A DNA stretch of 64,000 nt. It comes from Andreprevotia sp. IGB-42 (lineage in GTDB: Bacteria; Pseudomonadota; Gammaproteobacteria; Burkholderiales; Chitinibacteraceae). Positions 20,068-28,411 of this stretch are shown piece after piece (position 1 is the stretch's first letter; each line of letters opens with the position of its first letter). The notes beneath the pieces are model-generated. The model worked only from the letters and a program-made list of their open reading frames with translations. It made no database searches and had not been told where the DNA came from. The translations under genes and the position numbers were made by a program. The DNA is taken from NCBI RefSeq assembly GCF_009848685.1, contig NZ_WXTX01000001.1, positions 1 through 64,000 of the forward strand, given 5' to 3'.

Positions 20068-20780
20068 GTCAAGCCCTGCTGCAAATCAAGGACCTGAAGG
20101 TTGCCTACGGTGGCATTCACGCGGTCAAGGGAATCAACCTCGAAGTCAACCCGGGCGAACTGGTGGCGCTGATCGGCGCCAATGGCGCCGGCAAATCCAC
20201 CACGCTGAAAACTCTGGTGGGCATGGTCAAGCCGGCCGAAGGCGAAATCGTCTTCAAGGGCCAATCCACCGCCAGGCTGCCGGTCTATGACTACGTGCGC
20301 GAAGGCATGGTGCTGGTGCCGGAAGGTCGCGGCATTTTCAGCCGCCTGACCGTGGAGGAAAACCTGCAGATGGGTGCCTACACGCGTAATGACAAGGCGG
20401 AAATCGCCAGCGACCTGGAGCGTGTGTTCGGCCTGTTCCCGCGGCTGAAAGAGCGCCACAAGCAGCTGGCCGGCACCCTGTCCGGTGGTGAACAGCAGAT
20501 GGTGGCCATCGGCCGCGCGATGATGAGCCGGCCCAAGCTGCTGCTGCTGGATGAACCCTCAATGGGCCTGGCGCCCATCATCGTGCAGAAGATTTTCGAG
20601 ATCATCCGCATGATCGCTGCCGAGGGCGTCACCATGCTGCTGGTGGAACAGAATGCCAAGCTGGCGTTGCAGACCGCCAACCGCGGCTATGTGATGGAAT
20701 CGGGCCAGATCACGCTGGCCGACAGCGCGGAAAACCTCTTGGCCAACGAGGCGATCCAGAAAGCCTATCTGGGCGAATGA
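20064..20780 (+). CDS. livF: Branched-chain amino acid ABC transporter ATPase LivF
   Basis: 238 residues. Walker A GANGAGKSTT, signature LSGGEQQMVAIGRAMM, Walker B LLLDEPSMGLAP and switch VEQNA are all present. The LivF hallmark PVYDYVREGMVLVPEGRGIF is there. Last gene of the liv operon; a hairpin terminator lies 35 bases after the stop. Confidence 0.96.
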   Translation: MSQALLQIKDLKVAYGGIHAVKGINLEVNPGELVALIGANGAGKSTTLKTLVGMVKPAEGEIVFKGQSTARLPVYDYVREGMVLVPEGRGIFSRLTVEENLQMGAYTRNDKAEIASDLERVFGLFPRLKERHKQLAGTLSGGEQQMVAIGRAMMSRPKLLLLDEPSMGLAPIIVQKIFEIIRMIAAEGVTMLLVEQNAKLALQTANRGYVMESGQITLADSAENLLANEAIQKAYLGE

Positions 20781-20814
20781 ACCACCGCATCGGACATCTG
20801 GCGGGCATTGCAGG

Positions 20815-20838
20815 GAGCCGCTTCATGCGGCTCTTTTG
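20815..20838 (+). terminator. Rho-independent terminator of livHMGF
   Basis: GAGCCGC-ttcat-GCGGCTC followed by TTTT ends the liv operon. Confidence 0.7.
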
Positions 20839-20980
20839 CATGGTGCGCGCCAAAGCACACACTCTGCACGCATCACGCAGCATCTGCTTCGCACAGCGCT
20901 TTGAATCGGCTTACAATCCGTCACCCGCAGTATTCCACTACCACAAGCATTTCAAAGCAAACAAGAACAAGGAGGAGAAC

Positions 20981-21334
20981 ATGAAACGTTTTGCCCTGCC
21001 GGTGTTCATGGCAATGGCACTGGCACTGTCCGCATGTGACGAAGCCCCGCAACAGGTGCCCGCCCCGGTTGTTGAAACCGGCAACCCGGTACTCAACCTC
21101 GACCGTGATCAATTCAAGACGGTACTGGCCGAATGCGGTGAATCGCTGTACAGCGGCGGCGCAGCGGATGAAGCTACCCGACTACGCTGCTACGGCGAAA
21201 TCCGCGCCCGCCTGAAGGACGCCAGCCAGCCCGATGCGACCGACGCGCAACTGGGCAGCCCGCTGATCAGCGAGCGCTGGAAGTTCGAAAAGAACAAGAG
21301 CAGCCACGCATCCGGGGCCTCTGCAGCGTCGTGA
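20981..21334 (+). CDS. Small lipoprotein of unknown function
   Basis: 117 residues. The signal MKRFALPVFMAMALALSAC has lipobox LSAC (Cys19) and a strong SD (GGAGGAG) 5 bases before the ATG. The mature part is short and soluble, with two cysteines (ECGESLYSGG and LRCYGEI) that could pair in the periplasm. No family is recognised. Asp follows the lipid Cys, the classical inner-membrane retention signal in the Lol system. It is monocistronic, ending at a bidirectional terminator. Confidence 0.8.
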   Translation: MKRFALPVFMAMALALSACDEAPQQVPAPVVETGNPVLNLDRDQFKTVLAECGESLYSGGAADEATRLRCYGEIRARLKDASQPDATDAQLGSPLISERWKFEKNKSSHASGASAAS

Positions 21335-21372
21335 TGACGATGCCGGTTAGCGGATAGCCGGTGATGCTCAAT

Positions 21373-21399
21373 AAAAAACCCCGCAGCGCGGGGTTTTTT
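21373..21399. terminator. Bidirectional rho-independent terminator
   Basis: AAAAAACCCCGC and GCGGGGTTTTTT pair around an AGC loop. A runs on both flanks serve the lipoprotein gene and the convergent parvulin gene. Confidence 0.85.
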
Positions 21400-21416
21400 A
21401 TTGGCAGCAAGCAGAA

Positions 21417-22190
21417 TCAGTTGCCGACCTTGGCCTTCGAGGTCAGGTCTTCCACATACTTCTGTACCTTGTCGCCTTGCACGGCGCGTTGCAGCTCGGC
21501 CTTCACTTCGTCGAAGGACGGGCCCTTGGCATCACGCACGTCGTCCAGCTTGATCACGTGCCAGCCGAACTGGGTTTGCACCGGGTCGGAAACCTTGCCC
21601 TTGGTCAGCGCGGTCAGTGCCTTGCCGAACTCGGGCACGAAGCCAGCCGGATTGGCCCAGCCCAGATCACCGCCATTCTTGGCGCTGCCGGTATCGAGTG
21701 ACTTGGCCTTGGCGATGTCATCGAACTTCTTGCCTTTCTTCAGATCGGCTTCGATGGCATCAGCTTCTTCCTTGGTCTTCACCAGGATATGGCGAGCCTT
21801 GTATTCCTTGCCCGACATGCCAGCCTTGTTCTTGTCGTATTCTTTTTTCAGATCTGCATCGGAAACCGGGTTGGCTTTCACGAAGTCATTGATCAGTGCA
21901 CCAACCAGGATCTGTTGCTTGGCGAAGTCCAGGCGTTGTTGCACGTCCGGGGTCTTGTCCAGGCCCTTCTTCTGGGCTTCCTGGTACAGCACTTCGTTGC
22001 GGACCAGCTCTTCCTTGACCTTGGCGCGCAGTTCCGGCGTATCTTTCTGACCGCGTTCGGTAACTTGCTTCACGTAGAAGTCGACCTTGGCATCAGAAAT
22101 CGCCACACCGTTCACGGTGGCCACGTTGCCAGCAAACGCGGCGGCAGCGCTGAGGGAGAGAATCAGCGCAAGACTTTTGGGTTGACGCAT
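21417..22190 (-). CDS. Periplasmic parvulin-type peptidyl-prolyl isomerase
   Basis: 257 residues. Signal peptide (cleavage likely after AAAAFA), then a SurA/PrsA-like N-terminal chaperone region starting NVATVNGVAISDAKVDFYV. The parvulin domain (about 130-225) has KARHILVKTKEEADAI, GGDLGWANPAGFVPEFGKAL and TQFGWHVIKLDD. It folds exported or outer-membrane proteins. It is the last gene of the yciB-yciI-bolA cluster, a typical betaproteobacterial order. Not SurA, which has two rotamase domains. Confidence 0.93.
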   Translation of the reverse strand: MRQPKSLALILSLSAAAAFAGNVATVNGVAISDAKVDFYVKQVTERGQKDTPELRAKVKEELVRNEVLYQEAQKKGLDKTPDVQQRLDFAKQQILVGALINDFVKANPVSDADLKKEYDKNKAGMSGKEYKARHILVKTKEEADAIEADLKKGKKFDDIAKAKSLDTGSAKNGGDLGWANPAGFVPEFGKALTALTKGKVSDPVQTQFGWHVIKLDDVRDAKGPSFDEVKAELQRAVQGDKVQKYVEDLTSKAKVGN

Positions 22191-22226
22191 TGAATCGTTC
22201 CTTGTTTGTATGTATTGCGTGAGTTG

Positions 22227-22487
22227 TCAAAGTTCGCCGGGAGCATATGCCTTCACGCTCAGCGCATGCACCCGGTCAGGAATCAAATCGCCCAGCACAC
22301 CATATACGGTACGGTGGCGCTGCAGCGCGTTCTGCCCCGCAAAAACGGCCGCTACAATCACCAGATCGTAGTGGCCGCCACCGCGGTTGCCGGCATGACC
22401 GGCATGCGCGGCACTATCATCATAAAGGTCAACCGATTCTGGCGACAGACTGGCCAGACGCTGACGTATTTCTGCTTCCAAGCTCAT
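22227..22487 (-). CDS. bolA: BolA family protein
   Basis: 86 residues. The class II KH-like fold is visible from [11 protein letters not shown] through SVDLYDDSAAHAGH, RGGGHYDLVIVAAVFAG, LQRHRTVYGVLGDLI and VHALSVKAYAPGE. The conserved His in RHR and the HAGH loop are the usual Fe-S/glutaredoxin contact residues. BolA proteins act with monothiol glutaredoxins in iron-sulfur handling. Its start codon overlaps the yciI stop by one base. Confidence 0.92.
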   Translation of the reverse strand: MSLEAEIRQRLASLSPESVDLYDDSAAHAGHAGNRGGGHYDLVIVAAVFAGQNALQRHRTVYGVLGDLIPDRVHALSVKAYAPGEL

Positions 22488-22789
22488 CAGGGTAACACGT
22501 GCTTGAACGGCTTGACGATGACATCGGTGTACACGCCGGCAGCACGATAGGGGTCTGCATCGGCCCAAGTCCGGGCAGCTGCCAGCGTTTCGAATTCGGC
22601 TACGATCAGGCTGCCGGAAAAACCGGCTGAGCCGGGATCAACCGAATCGATGGCAGGGAACGGGCCGGCCAGGACCAAGCGCCCTTCTGCTTTCAATTGC
22701 TCCAGACGGGCCAGATGAGCCGGGCGGCTGGCCAGACGATCGGTCAGGCTGTCAGTGCGATCGTTACCGATGATGGCATAAAGCGGCAT
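22487..22789 (-). CDS. yciI: YciI family protein
   Basis: 100 residues. It has a ferredoxin-like dimeric alpha-beta fold with the conserved R-x-H at [25 protein letters not shown] and the active-site Asp of [13 protein letters not shown]. Some YciI homologues have weak dehydrochlorinase or hydrolase activity, but the physiological reaction is unknown. It lies 1 base from yciB and overlaps bolA, so the three are one transcription unit. Confidence 0.92.
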   Translation of the reverse strand: MPLYAIIGNDRTDSLTDRLASRPAHLARLEQLKAEGRLVLAGPFPAIDSVDPGSAGFSGSLIVAEFETLAAARTWADADPYRAAGVYTDVIVKPFKHVLP

Positions 22790-22790
22790 G

Positions 22791-23342
22791 TCAATCCTTG
22801 GTTTCAGCCGGCAGATCTTCGACGTGGCGCGACAGGTACACGCTTTGCGCAATGGCAAATGCAAAGATCAGGCCGGTGGTGCCATAAAACTTGAAATTGA
22901 CCCACTGCGCTTCGGTAAAGCGCAATGCGACGAACAGATTGAGCAGGCCAAGGAACAGGAAGAAACCTGCCCACGCCCAGTTGAGGCGTGCCCAGATCGG
23001 CTCGGGCAGCGCAATCTGCTTCTCGAGCATGCTCCTGATCAGATTCTTGCCGCGCAATGCATGCGCGCCGCCCAGCACCACGGCAAACAACCAGTACAGT
23101 GCGGTGGGCTTGAATTTGATGAACAGTGGATCGTGGAAAATCAGCGTCAATGCGCCCAGCCCGATCACCATGCCTGAACTGAGCAGCAACATGGGTTCGG
23201 CCTTGCGGTGGCGCAGATAGACATAGCCTACCTGCAGCGCAGCCGTCGCCATGGCAACCTTGGTCGCAAGATAGATGTCTTTCGTGATCAGGTAGGTGCC
23301 GAAAAACAGCAGGACAGCGAGGAGATCAAACAGAAACTTCAT
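22791..23342 (-). CDS. yciB: Inner membrane protein YciB (septation protein A family)
   Basis: 183 residues with about five transmembrane helices. Family landmarks are [38 protein letters not shown], and [21 protein letters not shown] followed by WVNFKFYG. The role is in envelope maintenance and cell-length control together with BolA-era genes. The open frame continues upstream, but homologous sequence starts at MKF. First gene of the yciB-yciI-bolA-parvulin unit. Confidence 0.93.
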   Translation of the reverse strand: MKFLFDLLAVLLFFGTYLITKDIYLATKVAMATAALQVGYVYLRHRKAEPMLLLSSGMVIGLGALTLIFHDPLFIKFKPTALYWLFAVVLGGAHALRGKNLIRSMLEKQIALPEPIWARLNWAWAGFFLFLGLLNLFVALRFTEAQWVNFKFYGTTGLIFAFAIAQSVYLSRHVEDLPAETKD

Positions 23343-23433
23343 GGCAGCACTGTATGCTGGAGATTGCGCATTATGCGGCGGACAATCTGCCAAAACAAGC
23401 AGCGCAAAAGTGAATTTTGCAGAAATGCCGCAT

Positions 23434-23461
23434 AAAAAAGCGCCGCATTGGCCTGCGGCGC
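23434..23461 (-). terminator. Rho-independent terminator on the minus strand upstream of yciB
   Basis: On the minus strand GCGCCGC and GCGGCGC form a 7-bp stem, directly followed by six T. It lies between the FNR-like promoter and yciB, so it ends a short transcript that carries no recognisable gene. Confidence 0.8.
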
Positions 23462-23492
23462 GCAAAGCTCACTGGAACACATGCGCTGACGC
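23434..23492 (-). ncRNA. Candidate FNR-controlled small RNA, about 59 nt
   Basis: The interval between the predicted start (G at about 23492) and the T run (23434-23439) would give an RNA of about 59 nt. Some 31 nt of 5' sequence precede the terminator hairpin. No SD or open frame of note lies in it. Evidence is architecture only: an FNR-type box centred at -41.5, a CAGAAT -10 box at exactly the right distance, and a strong terminator. FNR-activated sRNAs are known in Escherichia (FnrS) and Neisseria (AniS/FnrS), but no sequence relationship is claimed. It could also be a short aborted leader. Confidence 0.4.
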
Positions 23493-23498
23493 AAGGCC

Positions 23499-23540
23499 AT
23501 TCTGCCCGGCAACGCGGCGGCAGGACTTGACCGGGATCAA
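23499..23540 (-). promoter_or_regulatory. Class II FNR/ANR-type promoter
   Basis: On the minus strand the box TTGATCCCGGTCAA (23527-23540) differs from TTGAT-N4-ATCAA at one base. It sits in a larger 7+7 bp inverted repeat (23524-23543). CAGAAT (23499-23504) is at -12 to -7 if the box centre is at -41.5, the class II FNR geometry. Confidence 0.55.
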
Positions 23541-23596
23541 GTCTGGTCGATGACACTGAAGCAGGCGTGGCGTGAAACTTTGTGGATTGCAAAAGC

Positions 23597-23626
23597 AAAA
23601 ACGGGGCCGGATGAAATCCGGCCCCG
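23597..23626 (-). terminator. Terminator of the 4.5S RNA gene
   Basis: On the minus strand a perfect 10-bp stem, CGGGGCCGGA with TCCGGCCCCG, is followed by TTTTT. It lies 14 bases beyond the 3' end of the SRP RNA. Confidence 0.85.
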
Positions 23627-23640
23627 CTGCTGGAATGAGG

Positions 23641-23737
23641 TGGCGAGCCCGACCCCCGGCACTGGCATCAAACGCTGTGGCTGCTTCCTTCCGGACCTGA
23701 CCAGGTTCACATCTTAGCCATGCGGGGAGACCCGCCA
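23641..23737 (-). ncRNA. ffs: Signal recognition particle 4.5S RNA
   Basis: About 97 nt on the minus strand. The universally conserved SRP core AGGTCCGGAAGGAAGCAGCC, with its GGAA tetraloop and asymmetric loop for Ffh binding, reads on this strand. The ends pair (TGGCG with CGCCA), closing the long hairpin. TATAGT at 23751-23756 may be the -10 box. The RNA with Ffh targets nascent membrane proteins to FtsY. Ends are estimated from pairing. Confidence 0.93.
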
Positions 23738-23756
23738 TTGCAGAAGCGGGACTATA

Positions 23757-24755
23757 TCACAAGCTGGCCGGTGTGGTGCGCTCGCCGGCAATATTGCTTT
23801 CGAACAGGCGCCGCTGCGTGGCCAGATCCAGCCGCTGCGCTGCCAGCCAGTACAATTTGCCCAGTGCCGCCTCCGGCGTCAGGTCCGCACCATCGAACAC
23901 CCCCATCTGCTGCAAGCCGGCGCCTGCCGCATACTGGCCGGGCGTGATGCCTCCCTGCGGGCACAGGCTCAGGTTCACCACCGGTGCACGCGCAGCCAGG
24001 CGCTGCAAACTGGCCAGCAGCGCTGGCGCATCCGGCAGGTTGCCGGCGCCAAAGCTCTGCAGCAGCAGGCCATCGAGCCCCCCGGCATCGAGTGCCGTAA
24101 CCAGGAAATCAGTAGTGTGGCCCGGCGCCAGTACACAATGTGCAATCCGTGCGTCCACTGCAACCGGCTGGTGGCGCAAACCGCACTGCACAGCTGGCTG
24201 CAATGCCTGGCTATCGATCTGCCATTGCCCATCCTCGTAATGCCCCAGCGGCGGCGCTCCCGGGCTGGCGAACGCAGCGTCCGCTTCGCAATCCATCTTG
24301 CGCACTCGGCAGCCGCGGTAAGCTACGCTGGCGAACACCACTGCCACTTCACGCACTTGCCCGTGCTGCGCCAATGTCAGCGCAGCGGCAACATTGGCCG
24401 GCGCATCGCTGCCTGGCGCTTCCCACGGCTGCATGGCGCCGGTCAGCACCACCGGTTTGTCCAGTCCTTGCAGGATGAACGCGAGTGCAGATGCGGTCCA
24501 TGCCAGCGTATCGGTGCCGTGCAGTACCACGAAGCCATCGTGCGCATCGGCCTGTGCGGCGATGTCTGCGGCAATGCGGTTCCAGTGCGCCGGGCCCATG
24601 GCGCTGGAATCGAGCAGCGGCTGGTATTCGATGCAGGTGATACCGGGGTGCAGGCGTGCCAGTTCGGCGCCCAGAAAACCCGGTACCGGCGCCAGCCCCT
24701 GTGGTCCGGCGCGCATGCCCAGCGTTCCGCCGGTGTAAATCACAAGCAAGGACAT
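23757..24755 (-). CDS. Type I (cytoplasmic-like) asparaginase
   Basis: 332 residues. L-asparaginase/amidotransferase fold with catalytic motifs YTGGTLGM (Thr nucleophile near residue 10) and [16 protein letters not shown] (Thr-Asp-Lys half). [10 protein letters not shown] and the C-terminal [21 protein letters not shown] follow. No signal peptide, so it is an AnsA-type cytosolic enzyme hydrolysing L-Asn to Asp and ammonia. GGAGG is 7 bases before the ATG. Divergent from smpB; its end abuts the SRP RNA gene. Confidence 0.92.
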   Translation of the reverse strand: MSLLVIYTGGTLGMRAGPQGLAPVPGFLGAELARLHPGITCIEYQPLLDSSAMGPAHWNRIAADIAAQADAHDGFVVLHGTDTLAWTASALAFILQGLDKPVVLTGAMQPWEAPGSDAPANVAAALTLAQHGQVREVAVVFASVAYRGCRVRKMDCEADAAFASPGAPPLGHYEDGQWQIDSQALQPAVQCGLRHQPVAVDARIAHCVLAPGHTTDFLVTALDAGGLDGLLLQSFGAGNLPDAPALLASLQRLAARAPVVNLSLCPQGGITPGQYAAGAGLQQMGVFDGADLTPEAALGKLYWLAAQRLDLATQRRLFESNIAGERTTPASL

Positions 24756-24804
24756 TGATGCCTCCGTTACAATCATGTTTTTGCCCGTACCCAGCAACAC
24801 CTCA

Positions 24805-25260
24805 ATGACCATAGTCGACAACCGCAAAGCCTTTCACGAGTTCTTTATCGAAGACCGCTTCGAAGCGGGCCTCGTGCTGGAAGGCTGGGAAGTGAAATCG
24901 ATCCGCGCCGGGCGCGTGCAGCTCAAGGAATCCTACGTCGTCTACATGAAGGGCGATTTCTGGTTGATGGGTGCACACATTTCGCCGCTGACCACCGCCT
25001 CCACCCACGTGTATCCGGACCCCACCCGCATGCGCAAGCTGCTGCTGCACGCGCGTGAAATCGAAAAGTTGTCCATCAAGGTCGACCGCGCGGGCTATAC
25101 CGTGGCTGCGCTGAACATGCACTTCACCCGTGGCCGCATCAAGCTGGAAATCGGCCTTGCCAAGGGCAAGAAGCAGCACGACAAGCGGGAAACCGAGAAA
25201 GACCGCGAATGGCAGCGCGAGAAACAGCGGCTGGCCCGCGAGCACAACAAGCGCACCTGA
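24805..25260 (+). CDS. smpB: SsrA-binding protein SmpB
   Basis: 151 residues. SmpB delivers tmRNA to stalled ribosomes. The beta-barrel motifs [36 protein letters not shown] and [11 protein letters not shown] are present. The C-terminal basic tail ([19 protein letters not shown]) reaches into the mRNA channel. The start at 24805 fits homologues. An in-frame ATG at 24775 is possible, and neither has a strong SD. No ssrA gene was seen nearby. Confidence 0.97.
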   Translation: MTIVDNRKAFHEFFIEDRFEAGLVLEGWEVKSIRAGRVQLKESYVVYMKGDFWLMGAHISPLTTASTHVYPDPTRMRKLLLHAREIEKLSIKVDRAGYTVAALNMHFTRGRIKLEIGLAKGKKQHDKRETEKDREWQREKQRLAREHNKRT

Positions 25261-25280
25261 TACCAATCAGGTCGGGCAAG

Positions 25281-25306
25281 AAAAAAGGGGCTATTGCCCC
25301 TTTTTT
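25281..25306. terminator. Bidirectional rho-independent terminator
   Basis: AAAAAAGGGGC-tatt-GCCCCTTTTTT between the convergent smpB and suhB genes. A and T runs serve both directions. Confidence 0.85.
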
Positions 25307-25323
25307 CATTTGCAGCGCACCGC

Positions 25324-26106
25324 TTACTTCAGGTGTCCGCTGATCAGCTGCAGCATCTGGCCGAACACGCGTGGTGTACCGCACAGCACGTCGCCGGATT
25401 CCAGGTATTTCTCCTCGCCCTGCATATCGGTGATCAGCCCACCGGCTTCCTGTACCAGCAACGAACCGGCAGCGATATCGACCAGCTTGAGATCGAACTC
25501 GAAGAAGCCATCGAAACGGCCGCATGCCACGTAGGCCAGATCCAGCGCGGCAGCGCCCGGACGGCGGATACCGGCGGCTTTTTGCGCCATGTCGCGGAAG
25601 ATGTTCAGGTAAACATCCAGATGCTTGAAGTTGGTGTACGGGAAACCGGTACCGATCAGCGATTCGGACAGCTCGCGCGCCTTGGAAACACGGATGCGGC
25701 GATCATTCAGGAACGCGCCCACGCCACGGGTGGCGGTGAACAGATCATTGCGGTTGGGATCGTACACAACCGCCTGGGTGATCACGCCCTTGTGCTCCAG
25801 CGCAATCGAGATCGCATATTGCGGAAAACCATGCAGGAAGTTGGTAGTGCCATCGAGCGGATCGATGATCCAGGTGTATTCGGATTTGCCCTGGTTACCC
25901 GATTCCTCGGCATGGATGGCATGCGTCGGATAGGCTTCGAGGATGGTTTCGATGATGGCCTGTTCTGCTGCGCGGTCCACTTCCGATACGAAATCGTTAT
26001 GACCTTTTTTCTCGGTCACGATCACATCGAGGTTGTTGGACGCGCGCTGGATGACGGAAGCGGCGCGGCGGGCGGCACGTACGGCCGTATTGAGCATCGG
26101 ATGCAT
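25324..26106 (-). CDS. suhB: Inositol-1-monophosphatase family protein
   Basis: 260 residues. Metal-dependent phosphatase with HAEESG (Glu67-Glu68) and IDPLDGTTNFLHG (81-93), and a C-terminal GRFDGFFEFDLKLVDIAAGSLLVQEAGG motif in two parts. It hydrolyses inositol monophosphates. In enterics SuhB also joins the NusA/NusG rRNA antitermination complex. AGGA sits 9 bases before the ATG. Divergent from trmJ, which is a common neighbour in beta- and gammaproteobacteria. Confidence 0.95.
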   Translation of the reverse strand: MHPMLNTAVRAARRAASVIQRASNNLDVIVTEKKGHNDFVSEVDRAAEQAIIETILEAYPTHAIHAEESGNQGKSEYTWIIDPLDGTTNFLHGFPQYAISIALEHKGVITQAVVYDPNRNDLFTATRGVGAFLNDRRIRVSKARELSESLIGTGFPYTNFKHLDVYLNIFRDMAQKAAGIRRPGAAALDLAYVACGRFDGFFEFDLKLVDIAAGSLLVQEAGGLITDMQGEEKYLESGDVLCGTPRVFGQMLQLISGHLK

Positions 26107-26370
26107 GGCGGTTTTCCTGTTATGGCGAAGCTGACAATAACAAAACCGCCCACGCCGCCAGGGGCGGGTAGCATGAATCACGATGCGGCGGTGTCGCGTC
26201 CGGGGCAGGCCCGGTCAGCTTCTAAAGATCAAGGTGGCAAATCAACTGGCCGCCATTCTACCGGGCAATTGCCGCTTTGGCAGTATCTTCCGGCACGCGG
26301 CTGACGATGGGCCGGGCGCGAAGCGGCCATGGCGGGTAAAATGCACTCTTTGCGCCCCGTTCCCCTGCCC

Positions 26371-27135
26371 ATGTCTGCCGAAACTGCCTGTCTGTCCCAA
26401 ATACGTGTGGTGCTCTCGCACACCAGCCATCCCGGCAATATCGGCTCGACCGCGCGCGCAATGAAAACCATGGGAATCACGCGGTTGTACCTGGTCAATC
26501 CCAAGGAATTTCCGTCCGAAGTGGCTACTTCGCTCGCCAGCAGCGCGGATGATGTATTGAACAACGCCATCGTGGTCGATTCCATCGAGCAGGCACTGGC
26601 GGGCACCACCATGCAGGTGGCGATGACGGCACGCCGCCGCGAGCTGGTGCAACCGTTGCAGACACCGCGCCAGCTGGTGCCGGAAATCATTGCGGAAGCA
26701 CGTAACGGTGGCGAAGTGGCGTTGGTGTTCGGTGCGGAAACCAGCGGGCTGACCATCGATGAAGTGCAGCTGTGCAATCGGCTGGTAACCATTCCCACCA
26801 ACCCGGATTACTCCAGTCTCAACCTCTCGCAGGCGGTACAGGTGCTGGCATATGAACTGCGCGCCACCTTGCTCGATGATGTGAGCTACCTGGAAGAAAA
26901 GCGCGATCTGGCCGATCACGACTACGTGGAACGCTTTTTCGTACATCTGGAAGAAACGCTGATCCAGATCGGCTTCCTGAAACCGCATGCACCCAAGCGG
27001 CTGATGCCCCGACTGCGCCGGCTGTTCCAGCGCGCCAGGCTGGAACGGGAGGAAGTGGATATCCTGCGCGGCGTTTGCCGGGCTGCAGTGCAGTACGATC
27101 GCAAACCGCTACCCGGGCCGAGCAAGGCGGACTGA
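26371..27135 (+). CDS. trmJ: tRNA (cytidine/uridine-2'-O-)-methyltransferase TrmJ
   Basis: About 254 residues. SPOUT methyltransferase that 2'-O-methylates position 32 of tRNA with S-adenosylmethionine. N-terminal VVLSHTSHPGNIGSTARAMK and the knot motifs ALVFGAETSGL and IPTNPDYSSLNLSQAVQV are diagnostic. A C-terminal helical extension completes the family length. In-frame ATGs also occur at 26329 and 26341. 26371 was preferred because homology starts just after it. Confidence 0.93.
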   Translation: MSAETACLSQIRVVLSHTSHPGNIGSTARAMKTMGITRLYLVNPKEFPSEVATSLASSADDVLNNAIVVDSIEQALAGTTMQVAMTARRRELVQPLQTPRQLVPEIIAEARNGGEVALVFGAETSGLTIDEVQLCNRLVTIPTNPDYSSLNLSQAVQVLAYELRATLLDDVSYLEEKRDLADHDYVERFFVHLEETLIQIGFLKPHAPKRLMPRLRRLFQRARLEREEVDILRGVCRAAVQYDRKPLPGPSKAD

Positions 27136-27447
27136 GCGGCCTCGCTAAGCCCGGAAGCATTATCCCGAGTCTGCCAGCCACCGGTATCCAGCTCGTTTCT
27201 CCCTAGCCAAGCGCGGGGTTGGCTTGGACGATATGACATCGGGTTGAATATCTGTATGCCAGCTAACACAGACAAGACAAATCTTTTGATATTCATGGAT
27301 TTTGTCTTGCTCATTTGGTAAGTTGACAACCACCCATATCTTGCGTCAACACAAGCTGTAGTGACCGAATGCCAGTGCCTGCTGCAGATCGTGTTGACGC
27401 AATCAGTAGCGCCATCAGACCAGCCATCAGACCAATACGGGATATCC
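27136..27447. other. 312-base intergenic interval with inverted and tandem repeats
   Basis: No gene supported. It contains the 12-bp inverted repeat at 27341-27402 and two adjacent copies of CCATCAGACCA at 27412-27422 and 27424-27434. It also has an imperfect AGACAAATC/GATTTTGTCT pair near 27273-27307. AT content is higher than in the flanking genes between about 27240 and 27330. Confidence 0.6.
27341..27402. repeat. Perfect 12-bp inverted repeat with 38-base spacer
   Basis: TTGCGTCAACAC (27341-27352) and GTGTTGACGCAA (27391-27402) are exact reverse complements. They lie 46-107 bases before the lipoprotein start. Could be a two-site operator, a long hairpin leader or the relic of a small mobile element. 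Confidence 0.6.
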
Positions 27448-27960
27448 ATGAAAACCAGCTCGCTCACCCTGCCGCTTGTTCTTGCACTTGGCCTCGGCCT
27501 TGCCGCCTGCGCGACGGATACCAAGAATTCCGGGGCAACCGGCAACAAAAGCACCGCCAGCGCTGCGCAGTCTGCGCCGCAGCCGACCGCCACCCCTGCC
27601 CAGAAGGCAGCCCAGCAAAACCAGACCGCGCCGGCTACCGGCAACGGGGTGAGCAAGACCTGGTCGAAGGAAGGTGATTTCGAGGGCGAGATCGTCGGTA
27701 CCGTTGCACCGGGCAGCAAATTTTCCAAGCTGAGCATCGGCATATCGCGCAAGCAGGCAGAAAAGCTGATCGGCAAACCCGGCGCCACCAAAACCTATCA
27801 GCCAGGCAAGAACTGGATCGAAGTGAGCGGTGCGCTGTTCGAAAAAGACCGCTACCGCTATGAAACCTTTTACAAGGGTGAGGGCCGCTTGCTGTTTGCC
27901 AAGAACGGTGAAGAGCTGTACCGCATCGTGGCCGATACCACCGAGGACGGCCGCAAATAA
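27448..27960 (+). CDS. Lipoprotein of unknown function
   Basis: 170 residues. Signal MKTSSLTLPLVLALGLGLAAC with lipobox LAAC (Cys21). A Thr/Ala/Gln/Pro-rich linker (about 22-70) precedes a small C-terminal domain. Its pattern, ISRKQAEKLIGKPGATKTYQ with RYETFYKGEGRLLF, resembles SmpA/OmlA-like (BamE-type) beta folds, where a 'G.s..qv..llG.P' turn is followed by a strand-rich end. That resemblance is inference. The start was chosen at the signal peptide. Two 11-base direct repeats lie just upstream. Confidence 0.78.
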   Translation: MKTSSLTLPLVLALGLGLAACATDTKNSGATGNKSTASAAQSAPQPTATPAQKAAQQNQTAPATGNGVSKTWSKEGDFEGEIVGTVAPGSKFSKLSIGISRKQAEKLIGKPGATKTYQPGKNWIEVSGALFEKDRYRYETFYKGEGRLLFAKNGEELYRIVADTTEDGRK

Positions 27961-27981
27961 TCAGGCAGGTGTCGCCAGGCG

Positions 27982-28356
27982 ATGACGCCGATCATTCTGT
28001 TGGGTGGCGAACGGCTTCTGTCGCGGTTTGCCATCCCATCGTTGCTGGCCTTGGGCGCCGCGCAATGCGGCGCCCTGCTACGGTGTGGCTTGTCGCCATG
28101 GTTGCTGGCCGGCTTTGCACTGCCGCTGTTCGAGTGATACGTGCATACCCATCTGCTGCAACGCTGGCCCGACAAGCTGGTGCTGGTGACTACAGTGCTG
28201 GTGTTTCTGGCACACGCTGTTGCACTCGGTTTTGCCCAGCAGCAGTTGATGCAACGCTGGGCAATCGACATCAGCTACATGGGCACGGTGCTGCTGGGCA
28301 CCGGCCTGGGCTTGTTCCGCATCGCCAATGCAAGAACGAGCCGTCCTGACCGCTGA
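27982..28356 (+). pseudogene. Small four-helix membrane protein gene interrupted by an in-frame TGA
   Basis: One reading frame runs from ATG 27982 to the stop at 28354-28356 and is broken only by TGA at 28135-28137. Both halves are hydrophobic and continuous in character: ...WLLAGFALPLFE, stop, YVHTHLLQRWPDKLVLV... A TGG at the stop would give LFEWYVHTHLL. The product would be 124 residues with about four membrane helices. The downstream half alone could start at GTG 28141 (71 residues). The family was not recognised. Alternatives are a nonsense mutation, a sequencing error or two separate short proteins. Confidence 0.55.
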
Positions 28357-28411
28357 TAGGGCACCGCCCGGATGACCGCGTTGGCACGATAGGCGTGACG
28401 CCTTTGCCGAT

